From: Bimastos eiseni | Lineage: Eukaryota > Annelida > Clitellata > Crassiclitellata > Lumbricidae | DNA: 64,000 bases | Assembly: GCA_959347315.1 (NCBI GenBank) | Contig: OY365806.1 | Coordinates: 21,900,900-21,964,899 of the forward strand | Direction: 5' to 3' | Shown: in pieces, positions 23,670 through 36,300 of the stretch | Position numbering within the stretch: position 1 is the first letter of the stretch | How the letters are laid out: each line of letters opens with the position of its first letter | Made by a program: the position numbers and the translations under genes | The notes under the pieces: model-generated | Database searches by the model: none | The model's input: only the letters and a program-made list of their open reading frames with translations | What the model was told of the DNA's origin: nothing

Positions 23670-24640
23670 GACACCAATGCAGCGCATACTAATACAATAC
23701 TGGACAATATACTAACTGACAGAGATGTATACTGTGAACCAATTAGGGCAGGACCAGAAATCCCAGAGCAATGCTAGAGGTGATGAATAAGTTGTAGACT
23801 ACAAAATCTGGTATTATATTGTATAGAACAACACAAGGATTCATTTTCAATTACTATCTTATTAGTATTCATTTTATATACATATACAAAAATACTAGCC
23901 ATCATGTTAAGATATCAGTATTGAATAAGGTTGCACAGATTGCTATAAAAATAATTAATTTAACAATTTGGTTAGATATCAGTGCCATTAATTTTTATAT
24001 TCCACAAGCAGAAGTTATTACATCAGCTTCTCTTCTTTTATTGTCTAACACAACATTTTAATCTTCTTAAACTTTCTATATGCATGATATGCTCACCAAA
24101 TACATCTTTGAAACATCAGAACTGATCATAAACATAGTATTTGGCAAGAAGATCATTTTACCTGACTGCAATTTTAGCAAATTTATGTAAAGTATTTAGT
24201 ATTAGAATGGCACACAGTAGCAGCAACTAACTGTTATTATTTGTAACTGAAAATTGTTATTCAGGCATTTACTCTAACATTTACCAAACCAAGTTCATGC
24301 ATGGTCAGTTGTTTATACAGAATAAGATAATAAGACATTGGCACAAAATGTTAACATGTTTATAGAAGAAGAAATTATAAAATGCTAAAACATTCTGTTA
24401 TATACAATTTGTGTATTTATTCAGGAATATATGAATAGCAAAGAAATTCAACAGTTTTAAAAGCTAGCAACAAGTTTTATATGCATGCAAGATGATTTCT
24501 AGTTATTTTAAAGACTGCAACAGCAGTAACCGTCAATCTTAATCAAACTGCACCACACGAAAGAAACCAAAGTAACTGAGCCAAATTATTGACAACTTCT
24601 TGCAATTTGCATAAAATAGTTATTTGTCTACGCTGTACGC
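23670..24640. other. Gene-free AT-rich stretch
   Basis: No exon or structured repeat recognised. Confidence 0.4.
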
Positions 24641-24644
24641 TGGT

Positions 24645-25429
24645 CCGTGCTTCCTAAACTTTTCAGTTTTGGCAGACTGGTAGAAAATTTTCTATTGCAC
24701 CATGGACCGGTGCCAAATTTATTAATTATATTTCTTGTATCTGACCTCAAATATGCAGGAAATATATTGGAATCCTGCTTAGCCAATTCTATGTGGCTCT
24801 ACACTATTACCATTTAATGCTAACTGCTATAAGCTTTATTTGTTAAGACTGTTTTAAAATTTAAAAAATGCAATCATGTTTTTCACTAGAGATGATTAAT
24901 TCTCTTAATTATAAGTAATGTCTTAATAAGCAAGAATACAAAAAAAATCTTGGAAAATTGTACTAAATTTACACATTTACATATGAAGAGACAGAAAATG
25001 TTTGGAAGTATTACATAGTACTAATAATAAAACAATTTTATTATTAATTTTAATCAAGCTAAATATGTTAAAATACTAATGATATTAGTTAACAGTAACT
25101 ACTTAAAGGTAGGCACTATATAGGCTAGCGCGAGTCAACTTCTACTAGTCTATAGCACACTCTTAAAACAACACGTTTGTCATGGTCACGTGAAAAATTC
25201 ACTGAAAATCCGGGGGAAAAGAAACGCCTTCAAAGAGCGAGAAGCCGATCGATGGAGCGAAGCAAGTCATTAATTGACTATAAAAATATATGGATCTCAC
25301 GTTTTAAGAAAATCTCGTTTCTGAATAAAGTTCGATAAGAAAATCAAACGAGAAAATTAGAAAACATTAACTTTTCCCCCAGTTTTCTAACTCGCGTTGC
25401 GGGCAGGCAATGCACTTTAGGAAGCACTG
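24645..25429. mobile_element. hAT-like element with GTGCTTCCTAAA inverted ends
   Basis: CCGTGCTTCCTAAACTTTTC at the left is mirrored at the right by GCACTTTAGGAAGCACTG (reverse complement CAGTGCTTCCTAAAGTGC). CTGTACAC follows the right end and CTGTACGC lies just before the left end, 4 bp away, a possible damaged 8-bp duplication. The interior includes GGACCGGTGCC near the left end. No transposase frame is intact. Confidence 0.55.
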
Positions 25430-25827
25430 CTGTACACTGTTCAATGAAAAATTAAGCAAAATCAAATCATATAGTAAAATTAAAAAATGCAAGCAGAACG
25501 GCACAAATGGCAGAATGAAAAGGAAGAAAGATGGAAGGAAAAGAAAGAAGAAAGGCTGAATAAAGAATATAGCACAAAGATACGGAGACAGATAATACAA
25601 CCAGACAAAGTCCTGTTTATGCATCTATCATCATGAGGAAGAGTCTTTACAGTACTGTCATGCTATGCATGTCATGAATGCCATTTCATGCAACATCCTA
25701 TTGCAACTGCCTAATAACAAAATTTTATGGCAGATACTCAGGGTCGGAATTGATTGCCATAGCATTACCTAGTGATGACAGCTGGTTTTCCAAACATCAA
25801 AGACATTTTAAATTTAAATGTTCAGAA

Positions 25828-26070
25828 GGAATGAATGAATGAATTTGAAATTCTTGAAATTCGATAACGCCCTTCTTCCAACACCTTTTGCTCAGAAGTG
25901 CACACTCTCGAAGGCGCAATTGCAGTTGTACTGCAGAGAAATTGTGCGCGAAGGACTTGCTCAAGGTCCCTACACAGTGATTGACGCCTCGGACGAGGGT
26001 CGAACCCGCTCACTCAGCACACACTGAGTGTTACGGGCCGACCGCTCTAACCCTGCCAACTTGAGAGCTT
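25828..26070 (-). mobile_element. tRNA-derived SINE
   Basis: On the minus strand it starts with a tRNA-like head: A-box-like GTTAGAGCGGTCGG and B-box GGGTTCGACCC separated by an anticodon-arm-like hairpin. A SINE body follows (GACCTTGAGCAAGTCC), then GGGCGTTATCGAATTTC and a (CATT)n tail. The end resembles the LINE tails in this window, suggesting mobilisation by the same L2/CR1-type machinery. It is not a functional tRNA: the head has no closed acceptor stem. Confidence 0.6.
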
Positions 26071-26382
26071 TATGGCTAAGCTGAAAGTAAACCAATCCAG
26101 AGTTGATTGAAACATACACTGGGATCACTTTCAACCCTCACCCAACAAATCCTCATTTGTTTAGACTCATAATGTTGTCCTTTAAAGCAAATTTTCACCT
26201 GAAATGCTTATGAATTACATAACATTCTGACAGGACACAACCTCTGATCTAATCAGAAACACAATACTATGACTAAATTCAATGACCAAGGCATGATCAA
26301 AAATTCATACCTGGTCAGTTTTAACTTGGAAAAACCCTTTAAAAATTCAACCTGCAAAAGAAATTGTTACAAGATATGCTCT

Positions 26383-27190
26383 CTAACCAATGGTATGAAG
26401 TTCTGTGCAAACCTTCTTGGGAAAGCATAACATTTTGATATCACCTCTTTGCAATTCAAAGGCACTCCTGACTGAAGTCAGTGCGAAAAAATATGATAGC
26501 TTGAGGTGTTTCGGAAACATCAGAAGAGGAAGGTTGATGAGCTCAAGCCGTAATTGCTGCGACGATGGTTCCAACTAGAAAGTCGATTGAGCAGTAGCCA
26601 CTGAACGGAGGGTGGAGCGTTGGAGAGTAAAGTGGCCAAGGCACATAAGGTGTATAGACATGAAGGACCTACTCGACCAGAGAGTTGAACGTAAGTGTAC
26701 GATTTTGAACTGAATGCGCTAGGGCACAGCAAACCAATGGAGAGTTTCCCACACGACGGCTGATATGACAGTAATATGTCAGAAAACTTCGGGAGACCAC
26801 CAATGAGATGGACAGCAGTGCTAAGTATTAACTGAAGCTTGGAAAGGTTTACTGAAGACAGATCAGTATAGTTAGAGTTGCCAAACTCAACTCTAGTGCA
26901 AATGAATGAATGGACAAGAGTGTTATTTGCATGATGGGAGAGTGAATAACAGATGATGCAAAGCTGATGTGGATGATAAAGACATGTATGAAAGATGCGA
27001 TTGACAATGTCTGAGAATGAGATAACTGGGTTCAGTGCAATGCCCAGGAACCAAGGCAGAGTAACACTATTGATTTCTGAGAACTTTGCACAGAGAAATT
27101 CTGTGTCTATATTGGCTGGTCTGGCTCGGACGCCAAGCCGGATGAATTAGATTTTATCTGAATTCAGGCAGAGATGGTTACTGATTAGCC
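26383..27190 (-). pseudogene. Decayed CR1/L2-like LINE: C-terminal part of reverse transcriptase
   Basis: The minus-strand translation, with stops and frame shifts, keeps the order of the C-terminal reverse-transcriptase region of CR1/L2-like non-LTR retrotransposons. Pieces seen: SDKI.FIRLG and LPWFLGIALNP, then NTLVHSFICTRVEFGNSNYT, then LSTAVHLIGGLPKFSD, then a later block with SYGLSSSTFL. The family pattern is LVHAF..SRLDYCN followed by AARLI and the GGIP motif. The left limit is approximate and the 5' part is missing. Not functional. Confidence 0.7.
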
Positions 27191-27924
27191 ATCTAATTCT
27201 TTAGCAAATATTGTACTTTAGTCAATCATGTTTAAACAGATGGCATCATGTTTTAACTACAGCAACATTGTTAAAGAGCAGAAGTATGTTTAAACAGCTG
27301 GCCAATTCAAATCATTTTTATTCAAAGTACAAAATGGAATAAAGGTGCCAAGTATAAACAATTTTTAAACAGAACATATTGTTATATATACTGCAATTCT
27401 TAGGTGCTACAATTGTGCTCCAGGCCCTGTACAGGCTACATTAAGCTTCAAAAGCCCTTACTTATAAACCTTTAAGCAATTGAGATGCATCACCACATGC
27501 GCTGGTGCACGTCATTCAATAAGTTGTGCTTTGTGTTGCAAATGTCAACCTTCTTGGACAAAATTTCACAAATTCAACCCCAGTTGCAATACATCAAATC
27601 ATACCCAGTTTGCAGTAGTGTTGTATTGCATATATAGGTCAATGTTCTGCACAAGTACTTGATTAACTTTGCTCAAATGCATGTCCACTCAACTAGAGAT
27701 AGTGAAAAGTTCTAAACAAGTCTAATATCGAAACATGCCTAACATTACTTGTCCTGATATTTGCAAGCATGCTTCTTAACGATATCAACATTTATGATTG
27801 ACACTATTTGCTTTAATTTAACTTACATTGTAAACCAATATAAAAGATTTGGGACTACAGCCAACGTATCTACACAAAGCCGGTTTTATTTAAAAATCAA
27901 GAAGTACACATAATTATTTATGCC

Positions 27925-28112
27925 TATCTACCAATCTGTCTGCTCAAATCACCTACAAAGAGGTGGCATTTGGTAAGCATGTGGAAAACCATAAGTTTGA
28001 CAGAAAATGGAAATGTGATAAATGTCAGAAGTTTGCATATTTGGAATGCATAAGTCATGAGTGTCAAGGAGCTTTCAAAGTGGAATTTACCACGTCCAGT
28101 CGCAGGTAATAC
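27925..28112 (+). other. Orphan open exon with a cysteine-rich segment (unrecognised)
   Basis: Open frame reading AQITYKEVAFGKHVENHKF, then RKWKCDKCQKFAYLECISH, then ECQGAFKVEFTTSSR. A CAG-GTAATA donor lies at about 28107 and a pyrimidine-rich stretch ending ACAAAG lies upstream. The spaced cysteines (KCDKC ... CISHEC) suggest a small zinc-binding unit. No neighbouring exon was found, so it may be one exon of an unseen gene, a pseudogene piece or a transposon remnant. I do not recognise the family. Confidence 0.3.
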
Positions 28113-28299
28113 CGTCTACTGTCTCCGGTAGCAAGCTCAATCAGAATTGAGCCTGACCTGATTGCAAGAAACACTGTTTAACAAAGATAGAGGCAGAGCT
28201 AATCTAATGTTAGGCTAGTAAAGGTTTGTAGACCAATGACTACTTTAGCACTGCTGCAATCATAATGCAAAGGGACTCAATCAATGGTCACTTCAAGTG

Positions 28300-28575
28300 A
28301 AGAGGAGAAGTATCTGGCATATAAAAGGAGCCATAGGCATGAAGTGCTAGCGATTTCATTCTTAGCCTCAGCATATGAGGCCAGCCGTCACTCTCACCAC
28401 AGTCTTACCACTGACGGGTACAGTGATCAGTGTACTAAATATGGTTGAGTCTGCTGGTGGGTAGGGAGCACAAGTGGATGCAAAATCTTGACACAAATTT
28501 CTACTTTGGTGGGGATTTTAACCCTCATCCTCTCAGTTGATAGTTTGCAAACCTGTTAACTATCACGGTAAAATT
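28300..28575 (-). mobile_element. Probable tRNA-derived SINE, old copy
   Basis: Minus strand: GTGATAGTTAACAGGTTTGC, a hairpin (AAACTATCAACTGAGAGG), then GAGGGTTAAAATCCCCACC, resembling a tRNA head with a B-box-like GGTTAAAATCC. The body downstream is unassigned and the 3' limit is a guess. Confidence 0.4.
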
Positions 28576-28824
28576 GTAGTCAATACTGTAGTCAAAAACA
28601 CATGCACTGTTAGGAAGTCCGATCAAACGCTTTTGCTAGACGAAACCAGATGACACGATAGTAATTTTGAAACCAATAAACCTCAAGTTCGAACCTGACA
28701 CCAATGAACAGACCAAGCCCATCTTATGGTTTTTAATCTGTCAAATTATTGCAAAGTGATATGCTGAAGAGTGGGCGTCCTGGTAATAGCTCAAGTGAAT
28801 GCTTTTTGAACGAGTTGCAGACAA

Positions 28825-28830
28825 TTTATT
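28825..28830 (-). terminator. Candidate poly(A) signal AATAAA for the unknown gene
   Basis: AATAAA on the minus strand about 290 nt after the TAG at 29118. It is the first canonical hexamer found there. The 94-codon open frame 28843-29127 between them is probably untranslated sequence. Confidence 0.35.
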
Positions 28831-29117
28831 TTGACTTAAGTATTAAAGAAAAAAGGAATTGCTGTAGTTACGCTTGTATTGAATGATGACAGTGGAAGCA
28901 GTTTGAAAGTCAGACCCAGCAGAAGCAATGAATGCAATAAATGGACATGAATCAAGTGCACAAAAGGTTGCAGGTGTGATTTCAAAATGAGAGATGACGA
29001 TGATTGAAGCTAATGTTAAAATTGTGCTCAAGCAAGTCAGAGGGGTGAAAGTAAGAGATGAGTTAGTGGATAGGTATTCAAAATGGTCAGAGATCATAGA
29101 AGGATCAGCAATGTTAA

Positions 29118-30391
29118 CTAGAGACAATCATCCTTACTAGGGGCATTCACATCATTAGAATATGCATCAATAGGATATGATTCAAGCAACAGCCCATCAC
29201 TAGGGATGCTAGTTATCGTGTATCCATCTTTGAGACCTTCAACAGTGCGTAGGCGAAATGCCATGCCACACTGCTTGTATGGATATGGATCCATCACCTG
29301 TTGAGGTACTGAGGGCAGGACATCATTGTTCCCCCACTTGATTTTGTCCTGCCCTTCATGGGATGATGGTGTCTGCAGTTCACTGACATCTGAAAGGGAA
29401 GACTCATGCAGTCAAATAGTCACTTTTTGTTACTACACTGGTGTTTCTTAAACAGGTTGCTGAAATATATACATCACTGGCTCTTACTGTAGTCCTCATT
29501 GGTTCCTGCATGGTCAGCAAGAATAATCACATTTTGCAATAACTTTGCACTAATTTGGTAGTAATAGCAAGTTAACAAAGGTGTTTATAATATAGGCTTG
29601 ATGAAATATCATTAAAATTATATATCACTGGTTGTTAAAGTGGTCATTGTTGGTCATTCCATGGTCAGCAAGAACATTCTTATTTTGCAGAAGTCCAATT
29701 AATAACAGCTACTTGGATGTAAAACTGGTAAGCTACTAACATAATAGGCACCTACTGCAGACTGGTCTTGTTAATTGTAAGCAATAATTCATAATTAGAC
29801 CTTTTATTATATATAATAGGAGAATACCTTGGCCTGAGAGATAATTAGGTTCTTGGTCTCTAGGTGTTAATTCCGTTTCTTCCTAATAAGCCAATGTTGC
29901 CAAGTTTTGAGCTACTTGTTATAAATATAGGTTCACCTTCAATTCCACTGACATACCTTCTGTTGGTAGTTCCACAAGTGCTGCTTCTTGGACAGCATCT
30001 TCTACTACGGTTCGAGGTTGCGCACGATAGAAGGTCGTCAAATATTCTAAAAAGTTAATTCCTGCAAGAATGTCATCAATGTCTTTTCAAAAAGATATTC
30101 AACAATTAGTAGAAAGATTAATTGAAAAGTTTTCTCACTTTGTCGACTGTTTACACCTTTGAAACTCTTGTCGTTGAAACTGGAGAGAAACCATCCCCTC
30201 ACTGCTCCCAATCGACTAGGACTGCCGTGGGCAATGCCCGTCAGCGCAAATTGACGAGTTGACCAGGTTTTGGTGTTTGCCAGCAAGCAGCTGCAGGTCT
30301 TTCTGGTGTGGCTTTTGTGTGGCGCTGAGTTGACTTTGGGTGGGAGAACATGGTTGTGTGCTCTAGGTCTTAGTTGGTGAATGGAGTGCAT
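29118..30391 (-). CDS. Probable 4-exon gene of unknown function, 220 codons
   Basis: Exons on the minus strand: 30391-30157, 30061-29957, 29878-29828 and 29389-29118 (TAG). Every junction is phase 1 and the sum is 663 nt, exactly 221 codons with the stop. Donors are GTGTAA, GTATGT and GTATTC; acceptors are CTTGCAG, TTAGGAAG (weak) and CCTTTCAG. The protein starts MHSIHQLRPRAHNH. Its first 70 or so residues lack Asp/Glu and are rich in Arg, Lys, His and Ser, as in a mitochondrial presequence. Then come FLEYLTTFYRAQPRTVVEDA, an acidic linker, and a C-terminal 89-residue exon with NNDVLPSVPQQVMDPYPYKQ and GLKDGYTITSIPSDG. I do not recognise the family. The 51-nt exon could be skipped without a frame change. 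An acceptor-like CCATTTACAG upstream leaves room for another 5' exon. It could still be a chance run of open segments. Confidence 0.55.
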
Positions 30392-33100
30392 GGAGACGGA
30401 GCGGATGTAACAGTTGGTGAAGAACACGCTTTGGGTTCTGTAAATGGAGAAAATGAACTTGGCGTCTGCTATGTTAGCAAGTTCAGATTACCTGGGCGTT
30501 TAGCTCTTATAGGGAGTTATTTTAGGCACTCTTTATCAGAGGCTAAGGTTAGACCCCACCATGATGGAGAGGCATATAACAATTTAGCAATGGTAGTGGC
30601 TTTGGTGATGTTATGAATGGAAGAGGAAGCAAAACCATGGATTTTGAGATTTCTGGTTGCATTAAAAGAGAAGGGGTAGGTTGCTATTAGATGGTTACTG
30701 TGAGCTACTTTGTGTTTATGTTAATGCTAAGTTTGTGTTTATGTTGAAGGATGACACCCAGTATTTTTAAAGATTTAACTCAGGTTATATGAATTATTTG
30801 TGGGAGGGGATGATTGGTGTCAAGGGCAGAAAATTATAATTTTAAAGGTTATAAGCAAAAGGCCAGGTTGAGATTGAAAGCAGTTCAGATTGGATAGTAT
30901 GAACACAGAGTATTTTTAAAGATTTAAGTGAAGGGGTATAGGCCTATATATTTGGGAGGAACTGAGAGTCGGAAACTGAGGAGAGTAGTTTTGGTGGGTG
31001 GACACAGAGGAGTAGGCCTAATGGGGGGGGGGGGGTTAAGGGCTGTGTAGGTATGTACGTAGGCCTAATGCGTGTAAAGTAATTGTTTTCAGAGTCCTTG
31101 TTCGTAATATTTTAAGCTAGGCTACATCATCGCCTAAAACCGTAGTATTGCACTCGATCTACCATTATAGGCTCTATCCTTCCAAAAGATTAACTTACGT
31201 CATCATGTTACTTTCCCTTCGCTAAATTAGAGTCCAAATTTATGGCCTAATTGAAAAACTGCAAACAGAATGCCTGAATGCCTATTTTAGGTTAAAAAAA
31301 TTTTGAAAATAGATCAGTTGAGGTCTTGCGCGTACGTAACACTTTTCCTAATGAACCCAGATTGGAGAAATGTGGTGTCCTTGGAGGTTGTAAGCCCTAA
31401 CGTCGTGCATTCATAAGATTTAGAATTGTAATTAAGCACATATGGTAGGCTACACTTTACAGTAACTGCCTATTCACTTTTTGCGTGTTCTAAAACTCTC
31501 TAAATTACGATCTTGCGACAATTCATAATAAAGAATGCGAATTGGCACCTCTGTAGCCATAATTATAAATAGCATCTAACTGCGCAATAAATTTTTATCG
31601 CAATTGACAGTTGCAAGACTGATAGGCTCTACTCGATCAGCCTACCTGTACTGCGGTAAATGAAACGTAATGCTTCAGAGACGCATCCAACCTCCTTGGT
31701 TGCAAGTTCTCGATCTGGAAAACTCATTATAACGAAGGCAGCTTTCCAGGAATAGTTCGAAAAATTGCTTGCTATAGCTGTGCGTGTACGCTATGCCTAT
31801 ATTTATCCACAGAGAACAGGGCTTTTGAATAGGCCTAAGCGAAACTAGAAATCAAACGTCATTATTAACACTACATATGTAGGCCTATGCTATCTATTTG
31901 GTCTGTATCCTACCAACATTTGCATGGGCAGTATGGGACCAAAAAGCGCTCGATTCCTATAATTATATGGGTTGTATATTGGCTCCAAGTGTGGGCTTAG
32001 ACTGCATGCTGGCAACAGGCTGGGAAAAGCCTACATGTAGGCTCTATAGGTCTTCACACCAAAATTCGTAGATTTGCAGATGTTGTAAGTTTTTAACGAG
32101 CCCACAGTCGCCCACCGGATAGGCCCTACAGAATTACGAGAATTTACGACCCTGAACATCCAACAGGTCTACAATGCTCAAACGACACATGAAGTCTCTC
32201 TCTCAAGAGTGCTCATTTTTCATTTATCTTTCGAGAAGTTTTCTGCTGGCGTTAATGACAGGTCTTTCAGTTCTTTGGTCGTCCTTCTGCAAAAGCGCAG
32301 TGCCTAATCCTGTACCAGAAGGTGTGATACCTCAGAATGAACGGCTTCGTTATGTCAAGACGAATAATTTATGCCTATCATGAATCGATCGTTCCGATGT
32401 GAGACCCTGCTTTAGTCCGTGGAAGGGCGCAGAAAGCTACAGAAGAGCAGCCAGTTTCACCTGGGACTAATGCTTTCATTTTTGTTTTTATCGATCACTG
32501 GATATGGCGTTCGTGAAGTTTATTTGATTGTAATTGGCTACGTAGGAGTATTATGAAACAGTACTGACACAACTTGTATAAGAACACTACAGCGGTGAAG
32601 TGCTTGCCCCATAAAGCGCACAAGTTGAGTAGCCTTTTGTTCCTCTAGATCCGCTCCCTGTGCACGGTGCTCCTCAGAGACTCAGTGATGGGTCTATTGC
32701 TTTATAAAATTTACACGTATGGCATTAGTGCAATAATTGAGACTCGGCTATAATGCTATACCGCTGACGTGCAGGACCACATTCATTGTAGTGCGGTGGC
32801 GACTGTTCAACAGATGTGCCGCGCTATATGGACGCCCTTTCTATTTGGTTAGCAACCAATTACCACCTGCTAAGCACCTATAAGACACAATTTATTTGGA
32901 TGGATAGTCGCAAGCGTTAATTGACCGGTGTCGGATAGTTTCACGCAGATCACTTAATAAAACTCGGTCTGGGACTTGTGGGTCGATTTACAACGCAGAG
33001 GACCTTATAGTTTCTCCCAACACATAATTCAGCTCACCCGTAGCTGTCACCATCGGCTACTGAGCTACACCAAATGCAGGTTATTTCTCTCTTCTCCCTT
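30392..33100. other. Gene-free stretch rich in AGGCCT palindromes
   Basis: No exon recognised. AGGCCT occurs at about 30940, 31014, 31061, 31831 and 31881, mostly as TAGGCCTA. A 13-G run is at 31023-31035. TATTTTTAAAGATTTAA appears twice (near 30760 and 30911), suggesting an old 150-bp duplication. Confidence 0.45.
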
Positions 33101-33119
33101 GATGCTTCAGTGATCCTCA

Positions 33120-33350
33120 CCCATGCATTATTCACAGGCAGAAAGTTGAGGGAGGGTGCTCACTCTACTCTCTAATGCTCACTCTTGTTCTCTGTGCTCT
33201 TCTGCTCCCTACTTTCCTCTTCAGCTCACTATGCTCTCTCATGTGTGCTTTTCTATTCACTGTGCCCCTTTTCTGCTCACTCTTCTGTTTTCTGCTCACT
33301 GTGCTCCTTTCTGGTAACTGAGCTCTCTTGTGTTCACTGTATCCTTTGTA
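33120..33350 (+). repeat. Pyrimidine-rich degenerate repeat (GCTCACT/TGTGCTC)
   Basis: Repeated variants of TGCTCACT, TGTGCTCTTCTGCTC and similar words. No coding sense. Confidence 0.7.
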
Positions 33351-33479
33351 TTTGAACCTGGGTTATTCCGATTTTGGTATGTTTTCCACTTGGATTAATT
33401 GGGTGGGTTCTCCATTCACTTTCTCAGTTTCTCGCCATATTGGGCGCATCCCCAAATAAGCCCCATTTCCTTGTAGGCC

Positions 33480-33840
33480 TACCTCCAAATATTTGTTGGT
33501 TGATGGATGGATGATTGGTTGGATGTACAATTGGTTGGATGATTGGATTGATTAGTTGGATTGATTAATGGACGAGTGATTTGATGGATCATTGGAGGGC
33601 TGATTGTACTAAGGAAAGGATTGACACATGGACCAATGGATGATCGGCTTGAAAGACTAATGGACGATTGATTCAATGGACAATTGGATGTAGGTCTACT
33701 GATGACTGCTAGATAGACTGGTTCTACGAAAAGTTGGTTTGACAGACAGTTGTGTGAATTGAATGAGCGACTGGTTTGTTTGATAATTAGTTCTCTGTGC
33801 GTTTGCATTGATCAAAGGATAATTGGATAGACAGTTGGTA
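33480..33840 (+). repeat. Degenerate TTGGATGAT-type repeat
   Basis: Long run of variants of GATTGGTTGGATGATTGGAT. The 109-codon minus-strand open frame here is the translation of this low-complexity DNA. Confidence 0.75.
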
Positions 33841-36300
33841 GCATGGATTTGGTAAATGAATACATTCTCCAGTTTCCAAATAGACTATTAGCCTATTAAG
33901 AACCAAAGAGTCATTTACTAATTGCATGCATCAGTACCAAGTCTCTTGTGTTTATTCGCTAAGTGACAGTGAATCAACAAGATCAGCAGAACACTACAGC
34001 AGAACAACGGACAGTCAATCTGTCTCTATTCTCTAACACAGCAGAAACTAACGTACATCACACAAAAAGTCAGTCAAAAGAAACATCGTCATCTAGTAGT
34101 TTCTGTGCCACCACCAAAGGATCTACATACATTTTTACTTACATACAAGTGATCCAACAGTGGATTCAACAGAATCATTTATCAAAGTGTTACATAAACA
34201 TAATGTTATGACAACATTAGTCTAAGGATTAAACATAACCATGATTACTATTATTATTAAAATTAATAGTAACTTTAATAGTGCCTGTGCACAAGAGATT
34301 ATCCAATGGTTCACAAACACCAATTGCAATTGGATTAATATAGAGAAAATCACTGTCAAGGGACCGCCAATCGTGGATAAGCAATTTGAAGAAATAGAGA
34401 ATATGATGAAACAGGTTTCTTGGCAACACACAGATACATGGAAAGACCTACAGTTAATTCACAAGGCATAAACAACAACAATGGTTGACATATGGGGTTT
34501 CTGCTGGTGTGTGTGTGTTTTGTGTGTGTGTGTGTGATCTATACTCTGTACAATACTGTTCATCACAAGGCAGGTAAAACAAAATTCAGCTTATCTAAGG
34601 TAGGGTCTTCAACTTTTCAGATCTTATTCAAGAATTTGTATTGAAGTATCAAGAAACTTTTATATAGTGCCTTTTGGTAATTCACATGTACTGAAGGGCA
34701 GGTACTTGGCCTTATAAAGGTCACGATATACAGATTTACATATATTTTTTCATTATATTTGTTGTCCCTTCCACCTGGAACACATTTCCCTTAAAGATGT
34801 GACTGCTGCTAAGGAGTAATGCACCCTTATTTTACAAGTTGCTACAGACTGATCTGTATTGGGCTGGGTGTACCTCTGGGTAGACTTCTTGAGGGGTCCT
34901 ATGTAGACGTTAAAATGAATGAATGAATAAAATTTATGTTCATACTGTGTTTACATACTGGTTGATGACCGATCTATATTCCCACGGAGAATCACTTCCA
35001 TGCTTTAAACTGAATTCAGAAAGTTACGTCATTTTCATAAAATCTTTGTACAGTCTTTCAAATAGAATGTTATAGAATGTACAAAGCAAACCTTAACATA
35101 TCGTTTAAAATACATAGCTTTAATATAGACTCTACGCACAGCCAGAGAACAAAGCTTTTAAACAGGCAAGTGAGACTTTACTACAGATGCAGATGGAATT
35201 AAGACCTTCTGGAAGAAGATCAACTGACAACAAATTGTACAGGATTGGATAATGATAAGATACTGAATATAGTCAATATGCCGACCGTTAGAAGTTTGTT
35301 TTAGCTACATTATATAGACAGACTGAATATGCAGGAAAATTTAATACACAACAGATCAGACAATACATCTAAAGACAGACACAATCCTGCAGGAAGCTTC
35401 GTACATGTTTACATTCCAGCTAGAAACGTTGAAATATTACTAGCACCACAAATCATCTTCATGCATATTAGTAACAGTGGTGCAAGTAATCAGACACCAC
35501 AATCCAAAATTCTATGACATGCCCACAAAGTGGTTGATTGGTTGCTTTTGTGCTGCAAAGTTTTTCTCATTCAATCTCCCATAAGAGAGTCACAATGCAA
35601 CGACATTTGGCAAGTCCTTCATTCACAATTGTTAATTGTCATATCACAATGCCTTGTCATGCACTACCAATACAATATTAACAAGAATAAAAATTAATTA
35701 ATAACAGCAATATTTTTAATTATAGACAAAATATCCCTAGTATGTTGATTGCTTGCTTGCTTTGTGCAGCACAGGTTTAAGAACAGAACAGAAATGAGCT
35801 CTTGTTTGAAGCAGACATTTTAAGAATATTAATGACTGATCTCCAAAGTATAGAACCCAAAACCCTAACAAAATAACTAGAACAAGTCAAAGTGATGCTG
35901 ATAGATAGTAAGACAGTCTAGCTTGGGATCGAATATACAAATAGTTTGACTGTTGTAAATGTTGTACAATGTACAAGACATTGTAGCCATGTAGATAAGT
36001 TTCCATTTTCTTATATTCAGATTTGAACTATAAATGAAAAGAACTTAATCACATATTACTACAAACTCATCTCTACACCCAAGAATAGATATTTTCCAAC
36101 GTCATATTACGATGTGGTTCAGGTGGTCAACACACTGTCACATCACACACAGGTAATAAAAGAACCTACTAAAATAGCAATGGAATTAAGATTAATAAAA
36201 ACACAAACTGGTCAAGTATTCACTGTTATGTAGGAAATGCATCCATTTAGACAACTAAACCTACATTAAAACAATTTATTATTGCTGACGTACTTGATGA
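33841..36300. other. Gene-free stretch with one possible retroposon end and a GT tract
   Basis: A (GT)n tract lies at 34506-34536. Near 34860-34930 the sequence ends in AATGAATGAATGAATAAAAT, like a retroposon tail. Short open frames on both strands show nothing recognisable. Confidence 0.4.

Noticed and set aside
25985..26056. Possible tRNA gene on the minus strand
   Set aside because: A- and B-box words are present but no acceptor stem closes; it is followed by a SINE body and (CATT)n tail.
28843..29127. 94-codon minus-strand frame with an ISDHFEYLS piece reminiscent of LINE endonuclease ends
   Set aside because: Too little similarity; it fits better as the 3' untranslated region of the unknown gene.
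33479..33808. 109-codon Asn/Ser-rich minus-strand frame
   Set aside because: Translation of a degenerate simple repeat.
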